Shown piece after piece: positions 56,311-64,000 of a DNA stretch of 64,000 nt. Position numbers and translations under genes: made by a program. Below the pieces are notes generated by a model, which was not told the origin of the DNA, did no database searches, and saw nothing but the letters and a program-made list of their open reading frames with translations. The DNA comes from Paraburkholderia phenazinium (GTDB lineage: Bacteria > Pseudomonadota > Gammaproteobacteria > Burkholderiales > Burkholderiaceae): contig NZ_FSRU01000003.1 in the NCBI RefSeq assembly GCF_900142845.1, positions 248,001 through 312,000 of the forward strand, written 5' to 3'. Position 1 is the first letter of the stretch; each line of letters begins with the position of its first letter.

Positions 56311-58143
56311 TCAGAAGGCAATGCCCAGCGTCAGGTAAGGCCGGAAGTCCTTGTCGCGAATCCCGTAGGCCAGGTCGACGTTCACCGGGCCGACCGGACT
56401 GCGCCAGCGCGCACCGAACCCGACACCCGGGTAGAACACTTTCTCGTGCCAGGTATCGGTGGCGGTGCCGACATCGAAGAACAGCGCGCCGCCCCAGTCA
56501 TGGGTGAACCAGTGCTGATATTCCGTCGTGCCGGTGACGAGGTACTTGGTGGGCAGCACCGAGCCGTCGACGCTGTTACCGATGCTCTGATAACCATAGC
56601 CGCGCACCGAATTCGAGCCACCCGCGCGGAACAGCAGCGAAGCCGGTACGCCGTTCGAACTGCCGGCCGTGAACACGCCGCCCAGTTCGGCGCGGAACAG
56701 CACCAGGTCTTCCTTGCCGATCGGGATGTACTGCTGGCCACGTGCGTAGATGCGGCCGAAGGTCTGGTCGGTCGCCACGCCCTTGACCGCGAATCCCGCT
56801 TCGACGTGAATCAGGTTGCCGGAGCGCGGGAACAGCGGATCGTCGGTGTTGCGGCGCGTCCATGTCCATGCCGGCACCAGCGCGCGGCTGGTGGTCGGCC
56901 CCACCGCGTTCTGGTCGAGCCGGTCCTGGTAATACAGGATCGAATAGCCGTAGTCGAGGTACTGCGAGGTGCGGGTAGTCTGCACCCCGGCGCGAATGCT
57001 GTAGATGCGCGTGTCCGAGACGTCGGTGGTCGTGTAGGACGCCAGCACGCTGTTGGTCCACGCGCGTTCGCCCGGCGGCATGGAAAGCTGGATCTGGCCG
57101 AACTGCTCGATCTGGTCGATCCGGCCGCCCACCGTGAACGGGTAGGCCTTGCCGAAGGTGTCGAGGTACGAGTAATTGCCCTGGACCTGCGGACCGGTGT
57201 CGGTCGCATAGCCCACCCCGCCGCGGATGCTGTTGTACGGATACTCGCTGACCTTCACCCGCACCGGCGTCTCGAGCGGCTTGGTGGGGTCGTCGCCGAC
57301 GTCGATGGCGACGCTCGCGTAATACGGCGTGTTCTGCAACTGGCGCTGCAATTCGGCGACGCGCTGCACGTCGTAGATCGCGCCGACCGAAATCGGGTTC
57401 ACGTTATCGACGATCTGCTCGGGGTAGCGGCGCGTGCCGGACACTTCGAGCTTGCCCATCGTGAAGGTCGGCCCGCTGTCGAACACCACCGTCAGCTTTG
57501 CCTGATGCGTACGCGGGTCGATGCGCGCCTCGGAGCGGGAAATCTTCGCGGCCACGTAGCGGCGCGCCTGCAGGGCTTTCAGCGCGGCGTTCTTGGCGTC
57601 GTCCCAGCCCCCTTGCGAGAAGGCGTCGCCCTCGTGCAGCGAAAAGGCAAAGCGCGTGGCGTTTTCCTGGGCCGGGTCTTCGGTCAGCACCGGCCCGTGA
57701 AACGACAGCGCAATCGAAGAAATGGTGGTTTGCGGACCGGGATCCACGCTCACGGTGACGCGCTTCTTGCCGTCCACGGTGCGCACGTCGGTGCGCACCA
57801 CCGGCGAGAAATAGCCGGCGGTCGCGGTCAGGTCGCGCACCTGCTGCGGCGTTGCAGTGACGAGAAAGCCGAACTGGTCGTCGCTGATATCGTCGCGTTT
57901 GGCGAAGCGGGCGATATCCAGATGCTCTTCGAGCAGCTTGCGCACGGCGCGGGGCTTGGCCTCGATGTCCACCTTGTAGGCCGCGCGCGCCTCCCCGCCG
58001 AGGCACGCCAGCCAGACGATGCCGAACACCAGCCAGGCGCGCAGCAACCGCGACGCGGCCGGCGCGCGGCGCGCGAGCCGCCCCTGCCGCCTATCCGGTT
58101 TGCCCTTGCGCACCCACGACGGTTCGATCGCACAACCCGCCAA
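56311..58143 (-). CDS. tamA: outer-membrane translocation protein TamA (BamA superfamily)
   Basis: This is a 610-residue protein if translation starts at TTG 58143, which has GGAGG six bases upstream; no ATG in the region has a comparable site, and GTG 58113 is an alternative. A signal peptide (RAWLVFGIVWLACLGGEARA) is followed by three POTRA domains (about residues 55-290) and a 16-strand barrel with the SVRGYGYQSIG lid-lock motif (from GGSNSVRGYGYQ) and the terminal aromatic GIAF. It pairs with TamB, encoded directly downstream. Confidence 0.9.
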   Translation of the reverse strand: MAGCAIEPSWVRKGKPDRRQGRLARRAPAASRLLRAWLVFGIVWLACLGGEARAAYKVDIEAKPRAVRKLLEEHLDIARFAKRDDISDDQFGFLVTATPQQVRDLTATAGYFSPVVRTDVRTVDGKKRVTVSVDPGPQTTISSIALSFHGPVLTEDPAQENATRFAFSLHEGDAFSQGGWDDAKNAALKALQARRYVAAKISRSEARIDPRTHQAKLTVVFDSGPTFTMGKLEVSGTRRYPEQIVDNVNPISVGAIYDVQRVAELQRQLQNTPYYASVAIDVGDDPTKPLETPVRVKVSEYPYNSIRGGVGYATDTGPQVQGNYSYLDTFGKAYPFTVGGRIDQIEQFGQIQLSMPPGERAWTNSVLASYTTTDVSDTRIYSIRAGVQTTRTSQYLDYGYSILYYQDRLDQNAVGPTTSRALVPAWTWTRRNTDDPLFPRSGNLIHVEAGFAVKGVATDQTFGRIYARGQQYIPIGKEDLVLFRAELGGVFTAGSSNGVPASLLFRAGGSNSVRGYGYQSIGNSVDGSVLPTKYLVTGTTEYQHWFTHDWGGALFFDVGTATDTWHEKVFYPGVGFGARWRSPVGPVNVDLAYGIRDKDFRPYLTLGIAF

Positions 58144-58485
58144 ACAGGACCTCCGCGGCCGTTGTTGATGAATGATTCGACTTGCCGGCCACCGCGGCGG
58201 CCTGAAGCTCGCTATTTGACCACATCGGCGCCGCCTCGCGATCATCTCGAAATTGGCGGCGCAGCCCCCTCGGAGATCCGGCAGACGCCCCGCCGATGCC
58301 CTGTGCATGCGCTTGCCGGCCGACGTCGGCGCGGGCCCTTTGGCGCAGCGCGCCCGCCTTGGACGTGGCGGCCGGGCCGATGTTCCGCGAGTTTTCGACC
58401 GCGGGCGGCGCTTGCGGTAAAATTGCGATTGACACGCGCGACGGTCGCAACGGCTGCCGCCACTTCCCTATACGGACGTTGAGCC
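58144..58485. other. 342-base divergent region between tamA and the DUF3460 gene
   Basis: The region must hold promoters in both directions; GGTAAAATTGC (near 58415) looks like a -10 for the DUF3460-scpA direction. I see no other gene or repeat. Confidence 0.4.
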
Positions 58486-58671
58486 ATGTATCAATCGGAC
58501 ATCACGCAGTTCCTGAATCAGCTGAAGCAACAAAAGCCCACTCTGGAGGCGGAGCAGCGCCGCGGCCGCTCGCTGCTGTGGGACAAGCAGCCGATCGACC
58601 TCGAAGAGCGCGCCGAGCAGCAAGCCTCGCGCGTGCAACAGACCTCCTACCAGTACTACCAGAACTTCTGA
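58486..58671 (+). CDS. DUF3460 family small protein
   Basis: This is a 61-residue protein starting MYQSDITQFLNQLKQQKP, helical and charged, with RRGRSLLWDKQPIDLEE in the middle and a Tyr/Gln-rich end. This is the DUF3460 family found mainly in Burkholderiales. Its stop is two bases before the scpA GTG, so the two are translationally coupled. The conserved position beside scpA may hint at a role in chromosome segregation, but no function is known. Confidence 0.85.
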   Translation: MYQSDITQFLNQLKQQKPTLEAEQRRGRSLLWDKQPIDLEERAEQQASRVQQTSYQYYQNF

Positions 58672-58673
58672 GC

Positions 58674-59546
58674 GTGAGCACCGCCGACGAGGCCCGCGCC
58701 GCGAAGGCGCAGCCCGACGCTGCGCTCGCCGCGCCCAAGACCGACTCGACGCCCGATACCGTCGACGGTATTGCGTTCGCGCGCCTGTACGGCGAGCCGC
58801 TCTTCAAGCTGCCGACGGACCTGTACATCCCGCCGGACGCGCTCGAAGTCTTCCTTGAAACGTTCGAAGGCCCGCTGGATCTGTTGCTGTACCTGATCCG
58901 CAAGCAGAACTTCAACGTGCTCGACATCCCAATGGCGGACGTCACCACGCAGTATCTGGGCTACGTCGAGCAACTGCGGGAAACCAACCTCGAGCTCGCG
59001 TCCGAATACCTGCTGATGGCAGCGATGCTGATCGAGATCAAGTCGCGCATGCTGCTGCCGGTCAAGAAGGCGGACACCGGCGAGGAAGCCGAAGACCCGC
59101 GCGCCGAACTCGTGCGGCGTCTGCTCGAATACGAGCAGATGAAGCTCGCGGCGCAACGGATCGACCATTTGCCGCAACTGGGCCGCGACTTCCTGCGCGC
59201 CGACGTCTACATCGAGCAAAGCATCACGCCGCGTTTTCCGGACGTGAACAGCGAAGATCTGCGCGCCGCCTGGGCCGACGTGATCAAGCGCGCCAAGCTC
59301 GTGCAGCATCACCGCATCTCGCGCGAGGAGCTGTCGGTGCGCGAACACATGAGCGTGATCCTGCGGCGTCTGCAGAACACACGCTTCATGGAGTTTTCGG
59401 AGCTGTTCGACACGACGCGCGGCGTGCCGGTGGTGGTGGTGAACTTCATCGCCATGCTGGAGTTGTCGCGCGAATCGCTGATCGAGATCACCCAGGCCGA
59501 ACCCTTCGCGCCGATCTACGTGCGGCTGGCCTACCTGCCGGCATAA
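58674..59546 (+). CDS. scpA: segregation and condensation protein ScpA (kleisin)
   Basis: This is a 290-residue protein from GTG 58674, two bases after the DUF3460 stop. Following an Ala-rich start of about 50 residues, the kleisin domain shows FEGPLDLLLYLIRKQNFNVLDIPMA, ELASEYLLMAAMLIEIKSRMLLP and a C-terminal winged helix (FMEFSELFDTTRGVPVVVVNFIAMLEL). It bridges SMC heads with ScpB in the bacterial condensin. No scpB gene is adjacent. Confidence 0.93.
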   Translation: MSTADEARAAKAQPDAALAAPKTDSTPDTVDGIAFARLYGEPLFKLPTDLYIPPDALEVFLETFEGPLDLLLYLIRKQNFNVLDIPMADVTTQYLGYVEQLRETNLELASEYLLMAAMLIEIKSRMLLPVKKADTGEEAEDPRAELVRRLLEYEQMKLAAQRIDHLPQLGRDFLRADVYIEQSITPRFPDVNSEDLRAAWADVIKRAKLVQHHRISREELSVREHMSVILRRLQNTRFMEFSELFDTTRGVPVVVVNFIAMLELSRESLIEITQAEPFAPIYVRLAYLPA

Positions 59547-59616
59547 GCGGTCCACAGGCCTTTGCCGGCGGTCGCGGCGGCGCTGATGCTGCAGTCCGTC
59601 CGCCGGAGCACACTAG

Positions 59617-60612
<996 letters not shown>

Positions 60613-60661
60613 CGCTTTCTCAAGCGCACCGAACCAGAAAAGCACCCTAAGGGACCGGTCA

Positions 60662-61048
60662 ATGCAACGTCACATGCTGAAATCGAAGATCCATCGCGTC
60701 GCCGTCACGCATTGCGAGCTGCACTACGAAGGCTCGTGCGCGATCGACGAAGATCTGCTGGAAGCCGCGAATATCGTCGAGAACGAACGCATCGACATCT
60801 GGAACATCAACAACGGCGAGCGTTTCTCGACCTACGCGATCAAGGGCGAACGCGGCAGCGGGATGATTTCGCTGAACGGTTCGGCGGCGCGGCGCGCGCA
60901 ACTGGGCGACCTGGTGATCATCGCGGCGTTCGCGACGGTGGATGAGGCCGAACTGAAAGCCGGCTGGAAGCCGGACCTGGTGTTCGTCGACGATAACAAC
61001 AGGATCAAGGGCAGCCGCGATCACGTGCCCACGCAAAGCTGGACCTGA
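60662..61048 (+). CDS. panD: aspartate 1-decarboxylase (pyruvoyl enzyme)
   Basis: This is a 128-residue proenzyme with the self-cleavage site Gly24-Ser25 in YEGSCAID, where Ser25 becomes the pyruvoyl group. Other conserved parts are [17 protein letters not shown], the Tyr58-region [13 protein letters not shown] and [13 protein letters not shown]. It makes beta-alanine for pantothenate. Second gene of panCD; AAGGGA lies upstream. Confidence 0.95.
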   Translation: MQRHMLKSKIHRVAVTHCELHYEGSCAIDEDLLEAANIVENERIDIWNINNGERFSTYAIKGERGSGMISLNGSAARRAQLGDLVIIAAFATVDEAELKAGWKPDLVFVDDNNRIKGSRDHVPTQSWT

Positions 61049-61100
61049 CGCGGCGGGCGTTGGATTCGGGCGGGCCGCCCTGCCACGGCCCGCTTGACGC

Positions 61101-61736
61101 TTAAGCTTTCGGCTTGCGTTCCAGCCATTCTACGATCGGCTGCCACTGCTCCAGATCCTTTTCGACCCGGCTTTTCGCCACATCCCACAGCGTCAGGCCG
61201 TGCGCGGCCAGTTGCACGTAGTTCTGCGTATCGCGCAGGTAGCCCAGCACCGGCAACTCCAGGCCCTCGACGAAGCGGTGCAACTGCTCGGCCGAGCGCG
61301 TGCGCGCATCCACCCGCATCCCCACCACGCCGATTTCGATGCCGCCTTTCCTCACCGCCTTTTCCTTGGCGAGGCGCTCGAGAAATTCCTGGGTGGCGAG
61401 AATATCGAACAGCGACGGCTGGAGCGGCACGATCACCTTGTCGGCCAGTTCCAGCGCGATGCCGAGGCGATTGCCGTGCAAGCCGGCGGGCGTGTCGATC
61501 ACGGCGTGTTCCAGCCCTTTGGGCGGCTTCGTGGGCGTCTCCGGGTCGACTTCCCAGACTTCGATCGCCGGCAGCGTGGCGGGCCGCAATTCCAGCCAGG
61601 CATGGGCCGACTGCTGCTTGTCCAGATCCGCCAGCGCCACCCACTCGCCGGCGGCTGCGAAATAGCCGGCCAGATTGGTCGACAGCGTGCTTTTGCCCAC
61701 GCCGCCCTTAGGATTGGCCACCACGATTACCGTCAT
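61101..61736 (-). CDS. orphan ParA-family ATPase
   Basis: This is a 211-residue protein; ATG 61736 has GGGAG five bases upstream. It has the deviant Walker A NPKGGVGKSTLSTNLAGY, ALADLDKQQSAHAWLELR (Walker A' region) and VIDTPAGLHGNRLG, as in short ParA/MinD-like ATPases. No ParB-like gene or parS-type repeat is seen, so it is not a standard partition locus. Such orphans often position large complexes (for example chemoreceptor arrays or granules) in the cell; the cargo here is unknown. It ends 53 bases from the convergent panD stop. Confidence 0.88.
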   Translation of the reverse strand: MTVIVVANPKGGVGKSTLSTNLAGYFAAAGEWVALADLDKQQSAHAWLELRPATLPAIEVWEVDPETPTKPPKGLEHAVIDTPAGLHGNRLGIALELADKVIVPLQPSLFDILATQEFLERLAKEKAVRKGGIEIGVVGMRVDARTRSAEQLHRFVEGLELPVLGYLRDTQNYVQLAAHGLTLWDVAKSRVEKDLEQWQPIVEWLERKPKA

Positions 61737-61914
61737 GAATACTCCCGGGAAGAAGGCTGGCACAGCCAGCCGGTTTGCCGCTTCTGCTTCTATCTAGCCT
61801 GGTGTTGCGTCGACCCCGTCGATCCAGCCGTTGATAATATCGACAAAATCAGCCTGGCCGAAACCCCCGAAACGCGATTTAAGGCGTCATTCTTACAGAA
61901 AGGAGCGAAATACC

Positions 61915-62334
61915 ATGAGCAAACTGCGCGCGAGCTGCACGATCGACAGTCTTCACGAGCGCCAGCGGGGCACGCTCCCCGACCTGCTGGGCGTGCGGGT
62001 GATCGCGCTGGAGCAGGGCTCGCTCACCGCCGAGCTGACCGTGCGCCCCGAGCTGCTGGCGCCCAACGGCTTTCTGCATGCGGCCACGGTCATCGGTCTG
62101 GCGGACACGGCGTGCGGCTACGCCTGCATCGCGCATCTGCCGGAGACGGCCCGTAGTTTTACCACCATCGAGCTGAAGAGCAACTTTCTCGGCACGTGCA
62201 TCGAGGGTACGGTGCGCGCGGTCGCCAAGGGCGTGCATCTGGGACGGACGACGCAGGTGTGGGACGCGACGGTGGTCGATCCGAACGGCAAGACGATCGC
62301 GTTGTTCCGGTGTACGCAGATGGTGTTGGTGTGA
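61915..62334 (+). CDS. hotdog-fold thioesterase, PaaI type
   Basis: This is a 139-residue protein with AGGAG eight bases before ATG 61915. The hotdog pattern is ELTVRPELLAPNGFLHAATVIGLADTACGY, with the catalytic-type Asn/His (NGFLH) and Asp, then SFTTIELKSNFLG and VWDATVVDPNGKTIALFRCTQ. It should hydrolyse an acyl-CoA, probably aromatic or short chain. Monocistronic, ending at a shared terminator. Confidence 0.9.
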   Translation: MSKLRASCTIDSLHERQRGTLPDLLGVRVIALEQGSLTAELTVRPELLAPNGFLHAATVIGLADTACGYACIAHLPETARSFTTIELKSNFLGTCIEGTVRAVAKGVHLGRTTQVWDATVVDPNGKTIALFRCTQMVLV

Positions 62335-62379
62335 GGCGCGCCGGCGCCGTACATTGCACGGCGCCGTGCTGAAACCACA

Positions 62380-62412
62380 AAACCCCTTCGGACTGCTGGT
62401 CCGAAGGGGTTT
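62380..62412. terminator. bidirectional rho-independent terminator
   Basis: AAACCCCTTCGGAC (62380-62393) pairs with GTCCGAAGGGGTTT (62399-62412) across a five-base loop, between the convergent thioesterase and DoxX genes. Confidence 0.85.
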
Positions 62413-62451
62413 CCAGGACCCACTCCTTTAGTCCTGCCGCTTCAAGTCATC

Positions 62452-62868
62452 TCAAGCCGGCACCGCCCGCGGCGCCTTCGCCCCGCCCAGCGCCACCACA
62501 CCGCTGCCGAGCAGCGACTGCACCACCAGCGTCACCGCCCAGAAAGCCGGATATTCCCAGCCGCCGTTCGGCGAAGCGAAGCCCCAACCGTTGTGCAAGT
62601 GAGCCGACATGGCGCCCAGCATGAACGGCAGCAGCACCAGCGCCACCCAGCGCACCTGCACGCCGAGCAGCAACGCGATCCCGCCCGCCAGTTCGACAAA
62701 AGCCGTCACATAGCCGAGCCAACCCGGCAAACCGAGCGATTCGAAGAAATGCGCCGTGCCCGGCAGCGTGAAAACGAAAATCTTCTGCAGGCTGTGCGCG
62801 AGGTACAGGACGCCCAGCGCGAGACGCAGGAGCGTGGCGGCCAGATCGGCCGAACGGTTCGAGTTCAT
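62452..62868 (-). CDS. DoxX family membrane protein
   Basis: This is a 138-residue protein with AAGGA seven bases before ATG 62868. Four spans are visible: TLLRLALGVLYLAHSLQK, GYVTAFVELAGGIALLLG, WVALVLLPFMLGAMSAHL and a last one from PAFWAVTLVVQSLLGSGVV. The pattern R-x-x-L-G near the start and FVELAGG in span 2 are typical of DoxX/YphA. These are inner-membrane proteins linked to quinone or thiol redox chemistry; the precise role is unknown. Confidence 0.88.
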   Translation of the reverse strand: MNSNRSADLAATLLRLALGVLYLAHSLQKIFVFTLPGTAHFFESLGLPGWLGYVTAFVELAGGIALLLGVQVRWVALVLLPFMLGAMSAHLHNGWGFASPNGGWEYPAFWAVTLVVQSLLGSGVVALGGAKAPRAVPA

Positions 62869-63028
62869 CAAGAGTCCTTGTCAGTTGAGTGGGACGACGC
62901 CTACGCGCGCGCCGTCGATAGACCGGACTGTATTCGAACCATGGAAAGGGAAAAACCGCCGCTCAGGCTTAGATTATTTCCTCACAGGCGTTAATCCACT
63001 CCAAGCAGAAAGACCGGGACAGGACAGA

Positions 63029-64000
63029 TCAGCGAATGGCCCCAAACAGGCGCGCCAGGTCGAGATGCCCGGCCAGCGTATCGGCCAGCCGGTCGAGCGA
63101 GGCCTCGCGCAGCGCCGGATAATCGACCGCCTCGGCGTCGCTCAGGCCGGCCCATTGCAGCAGCGAGGCGCACGCGGCCGGCGTGTCGAACAGGCTATGC
63201 ACGTAAGTGGCGAGAATCTGCCCATCCGCCGAGCGCGCGCCGTCCGGACGCTCGCCCCCTTCCGGCGTCGCCAACCGCAACGCCGGCACAGCCAGCGCCG
63301 GACCCGCGGTCTCGCCCATGTGAATCTCGTAGCCGGCCACATCGGCCGCGCCCGGCAGCGCGAGGCAACCCGTCACGTTCTTCAGCGTCTTCTCGCGCGT
63401 CAAGGTGGTCGAGTAATCGAGCCAGCCGAGACCCGCGACGCTCCCCGGCGTCCCTTCGACGCCATGCGGATCGGCCACTTCGCGCCCAAGCATCTGCATG
63501 CCGCCGCAAATGCCGATGACCTTGCCGCCATAGCGCAAATGGCGTTGCAGCACCAGGTCCCAGCCCTGCGCGCGCAGAAACGCGAGGTCGCCCTGCACGT
63601 TCTTCGAGCCGGGCAGGATGATCAGATCGGCGGCGGGCGGTGGCGTCCCGCTGCGCACGTAGTGAAAATCGACCTGCGGATGCGCACGCAATGCGTCGAA
63701 ATCCGTGTGGTTGCTGATATGCGGCAGCACCGGCACGACCACGCGCAGCGTCGTGCGTGCTGCGGCGCCCGCCACCTGCGCGGCACGCAATTCGCGCGGC
63801 AGCATGTCTTCGGCGTCGAGCGTGAGGCCATGCAGGTACGGCACCACGCCGAGCACCGGCTTGCCGGTCCGCGCTTCGAGCCAGTCCAGACCCGGCTTGA
63901 GCAGACTGATGTCGCCGCGAAAGCGGTTGATGATGAAGCCGCACACACGCGCCTGCTCGCTCTCCGACAGGCACGCGAGCGTCCCGGTCAGATGGGCGAA
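63029..64000 (-). CDS. cobQ: cobyric acid synthase CobQ (N-terminus beyond window edge)
   Basis: The last 323 residues or so are in the window; the start lies beyond base 64000. The visible part begins in the synthetase domain ([21 protein letters not shown]). It then has the class I glutamine amidotransferase domain with the nucleophile Cys in [20 protein letters not shown] and the catalytic His in YVHSLFDT. It amidates adenosylcobyrinic acid a,c-diamide at four positions, in cobalamin synthesis. The other cob genes must lie to the right. Confidence 0.94.
   Translation of the reverse strand, partial: FAHLTGTLACLSESEQARVCGFIINRFRGDISLLKPGLDWLEARTGKPVLGVVPYLHGLTLDAEDMLPRELRAAQVAGAAARTTLRVVVPVLPHISNHTDFDALRAHPQVDFHYVRSGTPPPAADLIILPGSKNVQGDLAFLRAQGWDLVLQRHLRYGGKVIGICGGMQMLGREVADPHGVEGTPGSVAGLGWLDYSTTLTREKTLKNVTGCLALPGAADVAGYEIHMGETAGPALAVPALRLATPEGGERPDGARSADGQILATYVHSLFDTPAACASLLQWAGLSDAEAVDYPALREASLDRLADTLAGHLDLARLFGAIR

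Overview
The window is chromosomal DNA of a high-GC beta-proteobacterium, most likely Burkholderiaceae and probably Paraburkholderia. This rests on gene content and order: nadE beside glnB, hemC-hemDX-hemY, a DUF3460 gene in front of scpA then panC-panD, a PEP carboxylase with a long Lys/Ala-rich N-terminus, a Porin_4-type porin and tamAB. No rRNA, tRNA, CRISPR array, insertion sequence or prophage was seen. Most of the window is core chromosome; the accessory-looking parts are 2.4-4.9 kb, 24.2-27.9 kb and 39.3-43.5 kb.

Layout. 1-8.1 kb: a sigma-54 response regulator cut by the window edge, two small membrane proteins, a receiver-less sigma-54 activator followed by two tandem paralogous lipoproteins, and an ABC transporter (ATPase plus double permease) without a binding protein. 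8.8-13.7 kb: a membrane diguanylate cyclase, a small ferredoxin-like protein, an OmpR/EnvZ-type two-component pair and a divergent Spy/CpxP-like periplasmic protein. 13.9-19.2 kb: a pirin, the basic amino-acid transporter genes hisQMP behind a long structured leader, and a major porin. 19.3-23.9 kb: glnB, nadE, a FemAB-like acyltransferase, a GIY-YIG protein and pyrophosphatase. 24.2-27.8 kb: an aldehyde dehydrogenase-SDR-MFS catabolic cassette. 28-35.6 kb: the haem operon hemC-hemDX-hemY, divergent from ppc. 35.9-39.3 kb: an XRE/MmyB-like regulator, argH and a bestrophin-like channel. 39.3-43.5 kb: a large modular chitinase without a visible signal peptide, a ToxR-like membrane regulator and an LprI-domain protein. 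43.5-48.6 kb: a basic amino-acid decarboxylase, dcd, a SodC-like lipoprotein that has lost most metal ligands, and the Fe-S carrier apbC/mrp. 48.8-52 kb: an OmpA-type lipoprotein, a structured intergenic RNA candidate and metG. 52.1-58.1 kb: tamB and tamA. 58.5-64 kb: DUF3460, scpA, panC, panD, an orphan ParA ATPase, a hotdog thioesterase, a DoxX protein and a cobQ fragment.

Functional themes. Nitrogen and amino-acid supply (hisQMP, glnB, nadE, argH, decarboxylase), cofactor synthesis (haem, NAD, pantothenate, cobalamin) and envelope biogenesis (tamAB, porin, OmpR/EnvZ, Spy-like, OmpA-like and three other lipoproteins) dominate. The most unusual items are the metal-ligand-depleted SodC-like lipoprotein, the sigma-54 activator/TGCA-repeat/twin-lipoprotein locus, the Arg-rich small ORF and UUCG hairpin ahead of hisQMP, the structured RNAs before metG and the porin, and the chitinase/ToxR-like pair. 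All assignments come from reading the sequence; no database search was run.
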